Source of the DNA: Gadus chalcogrammus
Lineage: Eukaryota > Chordata > Actinopteri > Gadiformes > Gadidae
Reading direction: 5' to 3'
Length of the DNA: 64,000 bases
NCBI RefSeq assembly: GCF_026213295.1
Contig: NC_079415.1
Coordinates: 25,090,610-25,154,609 of the forward strand
Positions 55,534-64,000 of the stretch are shown piece after piece. Position 1 is the stretch's first letter. Every line of letters begins with the position of its first letter. A program made the translations under genes and the position numbers. The notes under the pieces are model-generated. The model was not told the DNA's origin. It saw nothing but the letters and a program-made list of their open reading frames with translations, and did no database searches.

Positions 55534-58254
55534 TTTATTGTGGATGGGTTACTTGTGCGGAACTTTGTACATAACAAGTTAAATGAAACCTGGTTACAGA
55601 TAATTATACCAAAAAAATACAGAGGATTGGTGTTAAAGACGGCACATGGGGATGTGGCTAGTTATTTTGGGGTTCGGAAGACTTACAACTCAGTAGTTTA
55701 ACATTTCTATTGGCCACGGATGAAAAAAGATGTTGCCAGGTTCATAAAGACATGCCATGTGTGTCAATTGGCCGGTAAGCCGAACCAGTCTATAAAACCC
55801 GCGCCCTTGTATCCAATTCAGGCCGTGGGCCAACCATTTGAGTATCTTTTGATAGACTGTGTCGGTCCATTGCCTCCATCAAAGTCGGGTTGTGTGAATT
55901 TGTTAACTGTTATGTGTCAGGCGACTAGATACCCCGCTGCCTTTCCATTAAGAAGCATCAACACAAAATCCGTTGTTAAAGCACTCTCGCAGTTCATTTC
56001 TGTTTTTGGTATTCCCAAAATGATTCAAAGCGACAGGGGTACCAATTTTACATCGAGAATGTTTTCAGAAATTTTAAAACAACTTTGGGTTAAACACCAT
56101 CTCAGTAGTGCGTATCATCCCCAGAGCCAGGGCGCTCTTGAGAGGTTTCATTTAACGCTGAAGTCTTTGCTGCGAAGCTACTGTACCGAGTTACAGCGCG
56201 ACTGGGAAGAGGGGCTCCCATGGCTGCTGTTGGCGGCCCGCGAGGTCACTCAGGACAGCTTGGGTTTTAGTCCAAACGATTTAGTGTTTGCGCACAAAGT
56301 TCGTGGTCCTTTGGCAGTTTTAAAAGATGGCTTGGAGGAAACGAAGCCACCAGTCAATCTAATAGATTACATCAACAGCTTCCGACGCCGACTGCTTCTA
56401 GCTTGGAAGTGTGCTACCAAAAATATGTCCAAAGCACAAACACGTATGAAGAAGGTTTTTGATCGCCGAGCTGAGTCAAGAGTATTTAGTCCGGGAGACG
56501 AGGTCTTGGCATTGTTGCCGGTGCCTGGTTCTCCCTTTCGGGCTAAGTTCTCTGGTCCTCACTCTATTGTCCGGCAAGTCACTGAGCGAGATTACGTGAT
56601 TGCCACCCCAGATCGGAGGAAACCGTCTCAACTGTGTCATATAAATTTGTTAAAGCCATACTATTCCTCCAGTAGTGAGCTGACTGAAGATGGGGACGCT
56701 AATGTTGAGTGCGCCGCGCTAGTCATGGGGGGTGTGACTTGCGCTCCTTCCCAGCAGGAGGCAACTGGGGAGGAGGACTATGCTGGTCCCGATGACTGTG
56801 TGATACGGCCGAGACTAAAAAAATCAGAAATGTTAAAGACTCTGGATGACCTATTGGGTCATATGCCAATCAGTCAAAGGGGTGAATTACGGTCACTTAT
56901 TTTTTCTTTTTCTTCTTTGTTTTCTGACGTACCATCATGTACCAAATTAATTGAACATGATGTTGATGTAGGTAACGCGACTCCCATTAGACAGTGGTTT
57001 TACCGTGTGCCATCGGTCAAACAAAAAGTGCTGGAAGCAGAGGTCCAGTATTTGTTAGAGAATGGGTTAGCTAAGCCTTCATATTCAAGCTGGGCATCTC
57101 CCTGCCTATTAGTTGCCAAGCCAGATAGCACTTTTAGATTTTGTACTGATTACCGGAAGGTTAACGCAGTAACAAAGCCTGACTCTTTCCCTCTTCCCCG
57201 AATAGAGGACTGCGTTGACCAAGTGGGGGCGGCCAAATATGTGACCAAATGCGATCTCCTTAAAGGATATTATCAAATTCCGTTGACACAGCGCGCTCAG
57301 GAGATTTCGGCATTTATTACTCCATCAGGGCTGTATTCCTACAAGGTAATGAGTTTTGGGTTACGCAACGCCCCCTGTACTTTTCAGCGGTTGATGAATC
57401 ATGTCATATCAGGGCTGGAGGGGTGCGCGGTGTACCTGGATGACATCGTTATACATAGCGATACATGGCCGTCACATTTGTCCAGGCTTTCTGCACTGTT
57501 CGAGAGATTGGTTACAGCCAATCTCACGGTGAATTTGGCCAAATGTGAGTTCGCACAGGCCACTGTGGTATACTTGGGGAAGGTGGTGGGACAGGGTCAG
57601 GTCCGTCCCATACGTGCTAAAGTGCTGGCCATTGATCATTTTCCTCCGCCTTCGACAAAGAAGGAATTAATGCGATTTCTTGGCATGATTGGGTACTATA
57701 GGAGTTTTTGTTATAACTTTTCAACTGTAGTTTCACCCCTCACGAATCTGTTGAAAGGCAGGACGCCTTATGTGTGGTCTGCTGACTGCGACGCAGCATT
57801 TGAAAATGACAAGCTACTGTTGAGTACGGCGCCCGTCCTGGCTGCGCCTCGGCTTGACCAACCATTTAAAATTCAGGTGGACGCTAGCCAGGTCGGGCCG
57901 GGTGCGGTCCTTATGCAAGTGGATGAGAATAACATAGACAGACCCGTTTGTTATTATTCCAAAAAGTTTAATAAGTACCAAGGCAATTATTCCACTATTG
58001 AGAAGGAAGCCTTGGCTCTTGTTTGGGCTCTGCAACACTTTTATGTATATGTTGGTGGGGGAGTTCACCCGGTCGTCATATTCTCGGATCATAATCCGTT
58101 AACGTTTTTGCATTCACTGCAAAATCCAAATCAACGACTTATGCGGTGGGCATTATTTTTGCAACCGTATGATCTTCAGATTCGTCAGATTCGGGGTGTG
58201 GATAACGTGATAGCAGACGCGTTGTCCCGTGCCCCGCTTATGGAGAGTGATTGA
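55534..58254 (+). pseudogene. Pol of the Gmr1-type element: integrase-RT-RNase H
   Basis: The integrase zinc-binding part (AHGDVASYFGVRK, then HFYWP and CHVC) precedes the ORF and contains an in-frame TAA near 55699. From the ATG at 55720 (844 codons), the catalytic triad is D46 (LIDCVGPLP), D105 (QSDRGT) and E141 (QGALERFH) with D-35-E spacing. A GPY/F-like GDEVLALLP...FSGPHSIV follows. RT comes next with FCTDYRKVNAVTKPDSFPLP, KCDLLKGYYQIPL, FGLRNAPCTFQRLM and YLDD at 572-575. RNase H shows QVDASQVGPGAVL, TIEKEALALVWAL and SDHNPL, ending ADALSRAP. Within the ORF all catalytic residues are kept. Only the link to gag/protease and the zinc finger is broken. Confidence 0.85.
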
Positions 58255-58551
58255 CATGTTTGTTCAATTTATGTCCTCCTCTGTTTCAGCCTGTCCCTCT
58301 TAGATAACTTTTTCAGGGGCCTGAAATTGTTGGAGGTCGGGAATCTGGGGGTATAGAGGGGTGAATGGTGGGTATTGTAGGCCTATGTGGTTCTTTCAAG
58401 GTTGCCCATGGCCCTGGAAGTGTTGTGTGTGTGTGGGCTGGTACTTCGGGAGTTGGGATAGTTAATCACGTAGGGTTAAAAATGCTGTGTTTGTAGTTGG
58501 AATAGTGGCAGAATCCCACATAGGTGGGCTTCTGTTTTAAGGGGGGGGATA
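58255..58551 (+). other. Retrotransposon 3' untranslated region and polypurine tract
   Basis: About 300 bp between the pol stop and the LTR with no reading frame. It ends in TTTTAAGGGGGGGGATA at 58535-58551, the plus-strand primer tract. Confidence 0.7.
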
Positions 58552-58921
58552 TGTAACGACCCAGGTGGGTCTCTCAAGACTCCGCCCATTTGTGCTGCTT
58601 GCCTGTTCTGTCACCTCCCTTTCTTGTCTGCAGGTCTCAGGTGTGTGCAATGACCCTGCTGATTGGGGAGGGTAGAAAGGACCTGCCGTGCCAACATCCA
58701 GGGGCTCTCCTCTCCTCTGCTGGCTTTAGGCTTTTGTTTGGTTGTTTCCATGACTGATCTCACACCACACTTTTGGTTACATCACATATTACTGACTTAC
58801 ACCACATCCCATTAACTTTCCCTTAGTTTCTGTTCAATCTTATTTAATAAACCATTGTTATTCCTTTACCCTGCGTGTGGCCTCCCCAGTTAATGTCCAT
58901 GCCAGAGCCAAGCATGTTACA
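58552..58921 (+). repeat. 3' LTR of the Gmr1-type element
   Basis: 370 bp from TGTAACGACCCAGG to CATGTTACA, with inverted ends TGTAAC/GTTACA. A polyadenylation signal AATAAA lies at 58848. Confidence 0.85.
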
Positions 58922-58925
58922 CAAA

Positions 58926-59170
58926 CAACCATGGTTAAGGCAAGTATTTGGATTGTATTTTTCATGGGGCGGTGGTGTTTTCGTTTGAGGTGGAGTAACC
59001 AAATTAATAGGTATTTGAAGATGGACTGCTCATTTACTCAACAACTTGGCTAACAACAGGGAACTAAAGATGAAAAAAGCTTAATGGCAGGGCCATGTGG
59101 CACTCTTGGTGGCATGTGTACATTATAGCCTAAAGCCACTTCACAATGATTCGTACACTACTACACTTAC
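58926..59170 (-). other. Intron of the DUF4806-like gene
   Basis: Unique DNA between the retrotransposon insertion and exon 7. No motif seen. Confidence 0.35.
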
Positions 59171-60355
59171 CATTTTTTTGTTGAAATCCCTATTTTTAAG
59201 GCGCTCCTCGAGTTCCTACAGGTCGGCCTGAGTTTGCGCCTGCAGTAACTCGACACTAGCTTCCCCAGGGTCCCCACGTCGATTTGCCCGTAGCAGAATC
59301 AGAGCCTCTCTTTGATTCTGCTCAACTGTGTCGAGCTTTCGGAGCAGAACCTCCAATGTCGCTGTAAAAAAAAATATGTTGAGAGGAGTGTATTTAGTAG
59401 AAGTTGGTGTCATTTGCATACAGTGCAATATAGTGCAATGCATGTATTACCATTGATATACTTTGCCCAGATGGGCATGGTTTCTCTTCGGTCACCTTAG
59501 TAATGTGTAAAAAGCACAATGTGTAGGGGTAGTATAGACAGATAACTGTTATAACCTGCTTTTAACCACCCTCTCCACCTGCCACTTTACCGTCACTAGT
59601 AGAGATGGGCAACAATGGCGTTTCAATTGATGATGGGATCGAATCATCTGCAGAAAGCACAAAACAATAATTCAATGTCATCTTTTTGGTTCCAAACTCT
59701 TTGTTGTCTTGGCTCATAGAATTACTGTTATGTCGACTCATCATCATTCGTCATCATCACCATACATAACTTTACCATCATTTTCTGTAAAAAATTGTCT
59801 TGCCGGTGAAGAAGGGAGGGAGTAATCTACAGAAAGAACAAGATAAGAAACTAGGTTGCGTGTTTTTGTTTTGAACCATAGTGTCTTCTTGACTTCTATA
59901 CAATTATTGGTGTTTGTTTTTAACCATCATTCCCTTGCAAAACTTTACCGTCATCAGTCAAAGGGGGTGAAGATGGTTGTTGTGGGCTAGGCCGTGGAAT
60001 GGGGGTTTCTGTCTGGGGTGGAGGTGGAAGAAAAGTCCTGAAATGTGGACCTTGTTCTGCCTTTGGTTTCTTTCTGTGTTTAATTTCTTTGCGTTTTTTC
60101 TTTTCACCTGAAAAGAATCATATGAGCCAAATGTAAATAACAGTGTTACATGTTTACACATTGTTTGAGAATTGCTGCTTGCACTTTTAACACTAAGTTA
60201 ATACAGTACACAAGGATGTGCAGATATACCATTGTGAATACATTTTTGGGGTTTGACAATGATGCGCCTCCCTTTGTCCTCCTTTCCTGTCTCCACAGAG
60301 GACCTTGTCTCCGCCCTCTTGTTCCTCCTGACGGCCTGATCCCAATCATCTAAAC

Positions 60356-60766
60356 CAGGGGTTTTCAATTTCATTGAATGTGAGCCTCCCCTTGGAAAAG
60401 GTAAGGAGGACCAAGGCCCCCCCCCCACCCCCCCCCCCCCCCCCCCCCAACCTACCCCACACAGGTATTTTGTGTTCCTGGAATGATGTTTCAAAAACAA
60501 CTGATAGCCCAATAGGCCTGCATGTTTTTTTTAATTGTATTTCTTTTAACAAAGTACATTCACAAAAAAGGGCCTATTCATAAAATGTCCATCCAATATT
60601 TCCATGTCAGAGGCTACTTTTATTGAAACATCACGAACAGAGGGCCTATGCCTACTTTTAAAATTGAACTGTCATTGCAAATTCATAAACGATCGTTTTC
60701 AACAGCAGACAACTTAACAGACGCCAGTGTCAAACTGAACTCGCGTCAACACGAGACGTCAACTGA

Positions 60767-60811
<45 letters not shown>

Positions 60812-62880
60812 GATATCCTGAATTTAACAGACGTCAACACATTCCATATTCCGATTTAGGCCTACTTTTAGGCTAATTATACACTTGTCGCTATTCTCAA
60901 TGCGAACAGTGCGGGCGCTCCTTTGATGCGCACAGCTGTTCAATGCGAGGTTGCACAGAAGAAAGAAACAGCCTCAAGTCATCCTGTACTTGTAGCCTTG
61001 ACCGGTATTTGTTTTTGATCAGGGTCAGAGCGGAAAACCCACATTCACATAGGTAAGTGGAGGTGAAGGGGATCAGGACTCTCATGGCTTTGGCGGACAC
61101 ATGGGGAAACTCGCTCTCGATACTCAACCAGAATTGCGTAATCGGCATTTCCACCAGTCTCTGTTTCAAGTCCACATTTGAGCTGAGCTCGACAAGAGCC
61201 CCCTCCTCGTGTATGCTCAGATCATCTCGGACTGTGGGTGGGAAGGAGAAGGGGTTCCGGACCCACTGGTTTCCCAGTGGCTCCTCTCCAAAATACTCTC
61301 CGAACTGGTCACGCAGCCCGCTCAGATGCGCGCTGATGACCGGTTTCACAGAGCTGAGCGGCTGCACTGTCTTCTCCAGCGTATCCTCCAATGTCGGGAA
61401 CATTTCAACAGAGCCCCTTCCAATACGGGCACACCACACATCCAGCTTCTTCATGAAGCCAGACACTTGGTCGTGTGCCGTATACACATTGCACTCTTTG
61501 CCCTGGAGAGAAGTATTCAGGGTGTTGATCCGCTCGAAAATGTCAGACAGATAAGCCAACAGCGCGAGCCAGTTCATGTCTTCCAGATGTTTTGCGAGTG
61601 GGGAGTTTATCTCGGTGAGGAAGAGGAAGGCTTCTTCTCGCAACTCGCAGAGCCTGGTGAGGACTTTACCCCGAGAGAGCCACCTCACCTCGGAATGCAG
61701 GAGCAATTGCTTGAATTGAGCGCCCATTTCATCGCACATGATTCTAAACATGTGTGCGTTTAAGGCACGTGATTTAATTATGTTCACAATTTTCACTCCC
61801 TCATCCAGAACCGCACGCAATTCTTTGGGCATCTTTTTTGCTGCTAAAGCCTGGCGATGAATGATGCAGTGTCTCCAGACAGCGGCCGGGGCAACGGTCT
61901 GCACTTGTTTCACAAGACCGCTGTGACGGCCGGTCATGGCCCTTGCTCCATCCGTGCATATGCCACAACACCGGCTCCACTCAAGGCCTTCGGCCTGGTA
62001 AAAATCATTTAGAGCCTTGAAAAGTTAATCTGCTGTTGTGCGGGCAGGGAGGGGAATGCGAAACAAAAAATACTCGCGCACATTTAGCTCTTCAATAAAC
62101 CTGACGTACACCATCAATTGAGCGCAGTGTGGAACGTCAGTGGACTCATCCAGTTGTATGGCGTGTATGGGGCTTTTGCAAACACTGTTCACCACCTGTT
62201 CTTTGACGTCGTAAGCCATGTCGGATATTCGTCGCTGGATGGTGTTGTCAGATACTGGGATCGTGTCAAGTTTAGCTGCAGCTGCTTCTCCCAGCATCAC
62301 TGAACACATTTCTCTAGCTGCAGGGAGCAGATATGTTTCTCCATCAGTATGGGGCTTGCCTGCCTTCGCTATACGGAGAGCAGCTCGATAAGATGCCTCA
62401 GTTGCCTTGACGTTAGTGGTGCCAAACGAACGAATTACTGCTTTTTGTGACCGCAATTCATCACGTTTCCTCTCAAAAAACTCCAGTGGCTTGTTAACTA
62501 AAGTCGTGTGCTTTGTTTCCATATGACGGCGCAGTTTGCATGGCCGCATACTATCGTTAGCCAAAACCTCTTTGCACACCACACATTGTGGCAGAGGTGC
62601 ACTCTCGGAACCCGACCATGTAAACCCTATTTTTAAGTAATCGGGATCATATTTCCTACGTTTTTTTGTGGGCTCCTCCCTTTCTGCTGACTTCGGTGGT
62701 TGTATCAGAAAGCGATGCATTTTTCAATGGGCCAACTTGTTCACACACGCAAGCACGAACAATGAGAATAACTGCTATTGTAACTGCTAACTGCTAATAT
62801 TTCTTCGCTTGTTTCGCGCCTCCCCTGCGACTCTTTGGCGCCCCCCAGGGGAGGCGCGCCTCACCTATTGAAAACCACTG
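60356..62880 (-). mobile_element. hAT element with nearly intact transposase
   Basis: The ends CAGGGGTTTTCAATTTC (60356) and ...TATTGAAAACCACTG (62880) are inverted, with ATCTAAAC on both sides (60348-60355 and 62881-62888). 2.5 kb, one minus-strand transposase gene, an (AAT)n tract at 60768-60812 and a C-run at 60418-60449 near the left end. It is inserted in an intron of the DUF4806-like gene. Confidence 0.9.
60897..62720 (-). pseudogene. hAT transposase (BED finger, ZBED5-like) with one internal stop
   Basis: The frame runs 608 codons from ATG 62720 with a single TAA at about 62025-62027, after IPLPARTTAD and before LFKALNDFYQAEGL. The N-terminus has a BED-type zinc finger (CVVCKEVLANDSMRPCKLRRH then METKH). 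AIQLDESTDVPHCAQL carries the first catalytic Asp and CTDGARAMTGRHSGL the second. The C-terminal block (ITQFWLSIESEFP, STYLCECGFSALTLIKNKYR) is the hAT dimerisation region that also carries the last acidic residue. It resembles the transposase family domesticated as ZBED5. The stop cuts the protein at ~230 residues, so the copy is inactive unless read through. Confidence 0.85.
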
Positions 62881-63259
62881 ATCTAAACAGTCAGGTTGGC
62901 CAAAAAAATTGGTGGGAATTTTTTGCTCGAAATTACACTCTTTAGATGTGTTGTATATCACCACTTGTTATTTGTCGTCCATTAACACACTTGTTGAAGA
63001 AAAGATTTGTATTGGCCTTTTTGGCCAGGTTGTAGGATCATGCAGACCTTTTGCCTTTGCCCTCTGTGTTGGCTTGTGGAGTGGCCAGTAGCTGCATGTC
63101 TTCTGAAATAGAAAACAAAATAGTTTGGCAGAACTTGCATAGAATTTTTGACATGATTGACATAAATGTTTTTTGCATTTACTTACATCTCCCTCTTTTG
63201 TGATCCAATTACTGGCCACTATACCAACTGTCTTTTCCCCCAAAAACTCCACTATCAGG

Positions 63260-64000
63260 CATGAAAATCACTCACCTTTCGGCGAAATTCGCCGTTTTGA
63301 AACCAAAATAGGTGACCTCCGTGAATCGTGTAGATTCAATGAAAAAATATTTATGGGGGGAGGGGGGGGTCCTGGGGGGTCCTGTGCAAAGTTGTTTACT
63401 TTGCACAGGACCAATAAAATACCAAATAGGATTTTTAAAGCTTTGGAAGTTTATTTACAAAACTATTTACAAATATTTTGTAGTCAACATATAAAATCGA
63501 TCGGGCGGAGAATTGCAATGCGTATCCGACATCCCGACGGAGGCCCGTCGTTAGACCTGGGCATTCGAGGCTTTAGCCCCGGATCTTTTGGGAATAACCC
63601 CGGATCGCTGTGCCGTAAAAAAACATCATAATGCTGAAAATAGCCCCGTAGAGTTTGCTTCTTTGTGATTGAATTACCAGCAGCCACAGATGCAACATTG
63701 TAGCGAGTGAAAACCGCAAAATTCTGCCGTGTCCACAGGTTCGAACAGAGTGACACACAAACACACACACATACACATAGTTTTTCACCCACTCGGTATC
63801 CAGCTTGTTCCACGCTTAAAGCACCCAGGCTACTATGCGGCGAGCTGGGGCTCTCATGTTCTCCCCTGCTGTGTATTCCTATTCCGCATCCTATTCCGCA
63901 TCCCTGCCATCCAGTTGTCATACGATTCATGCAGACTGGTTTTGAACGGCTGATTCCATGGATGTTCTTTGCGTGTGCCGAGTTTTCCTGCCGATGTGGC
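63260..64000. other. Window end; repeat-like, no gene supported
   Basis: Contains the G-rich tract 63354-63380, the short inverted pair CCTGTGCAAAGT/ACTTTGCACAGG at 63381-63410, and an (AC)n at 63757-63775. Minus-strand open frames of up to 148 codons contain no family signature. The missing first exon(s) of the DUF4806-like gene may lie beyond or within this part. Confidence 0.35.

Larger units (their letters stand above)
53943..58921 (+). mobile_element. Gmr1-type Ty3/gypsy retrotransposon, 5' LTR mostly deleted
   Basis: The 3' end is a 370-bp LTR (TGTAACGACCC...GTTACA) preceded by a purine tract AAGGGGGGGGATA. The 5' end keeps the first ~10 LTR bases (TGTAACGACC at 53943) joined to a later LTR piece (CTGATTGGGGAGGGTAG), then gag follows. 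CAAA flanks both sides (53939-53942 and 58922-58925). Pol domains run integrase, then RT, then RNase H, the copia-like order known for the deuterostome Gmr1 group of gypsy elements. It lies in an intron of the DUF4806-like gene, on the opposite strand. Confidence 0.85.
51837..63251 (-). pseudogene. DUF4806-like gene, interrupted by three large insertions
   Basis: Nine minus-strand exons keep GT-AG borders and phase: 63187-63251 (EFLGEKTVGIVASNW), 62991-63102 (CSYWPLHK, WPKRPIQIF), 60230-60349 (DWDQAVRRNKRAETR), 59949-60107 (Lys- and Pro-rich), 59776-59826, 59591-59647, 59171-59361 (LLRKLDTVEQNQREALILL, then ELEERLKNRDF), 53769-53928 (WSNPGECVRRLLRSVASNFV, GKKGKMPLLGTAVGSTIK), 51837-52006 (AILKWKPGLEEKEVELLMAEV). 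The layout (N-terminal CYWP module, coiled region, C-terminal DUF4806) is that of a large fish family of unknown function. The first exon with ATG lies beyond what I could identify. Exon 7 has an in-frame TAG at 59216-59218, so this copy may be dead or make a shortened protein. Introns hold the hAT at 60356, the Gmr1-like element and the hAT at 52017. Confidence 0.6.

Noticed and set aside
63484..63930. 148-codon minus-strand open frame
   Set aside because: It spans an (AC)n tract and repeat-like DNA and contains no recognisable domain.

Overview
This is a stretch of vertebrate, almost certainly teleost, nuclear DNA. The signs are spliced genes with GT-AG introns, decayed tRNA gene arrays, many (CA)n/(GA)n tracts, Harbinger, hAT and Kolobok DNA transposons, a Gmr1-type gypsy element and an endogenous retrovirus. 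I cannot name the species. Nearly everything is mobile DNA, much of it nested. Coordinates were counted by hand; splice sites and repeat ends may be off by a few bases.

Layout. 1-3 kb: remains of a minus-strand spliced gene family, with a triplicated segment. 3.1-14.5 kb: a tandem tRNA array (Asp, Leu, Gly, unit about 0.95 kb), mostly degenerate. It holds two Harbinger copies facing each other (one sits in the anticodon of a tRNA-Leu copy) and a 5.2-kb fold-back element with 2.2-kb arms and a 7-bp target duplication. A rearranged piece of that fold-back follows (14.5-15.6 kb). 17.8-18.5 kb: exons of a Ulp1-like peptidase. 18.6-24.7 kb: a Harbinger with TTA duplications, containing a 4.7-kb element with about 300-bp inverted ends that encodes a large protein with nuclease-like motifs and a Cys-rich tail. 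26.9-51.7 kb: two 457-bp LTRs, five base differences apart and flanked by AAAC, bound a minus-strand retroviral locus of 24.8 kb. It is stuffed with minisatellites, a 1.9-kb hAT element, GA/GAGT satellites and a 6.7-kb Kolobok transposon. 51.8-63.3 kb: a minus-strand DUF4806-like gene whose introns have taken up two hAT elements (one with a third nested in it) and a Gmr1-like retrotransposon.

Most notable is the Kolobok at 43548-50291. It has TTAA on both sides, matching inverted ends and two convergent genes. One is a 3-exon gene for a 198-residue protein resembling the cytoplasmic zinc-binding 'ballast' domain of P2X7. The other is a 12-exon gene for a 721-residue THAP/DDE transposase. Every exon joins in frame with no stop, so the element may be young and potentially complete. 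The two genes probably serve the same element, but the role of the P2X7-like protein is unknown.
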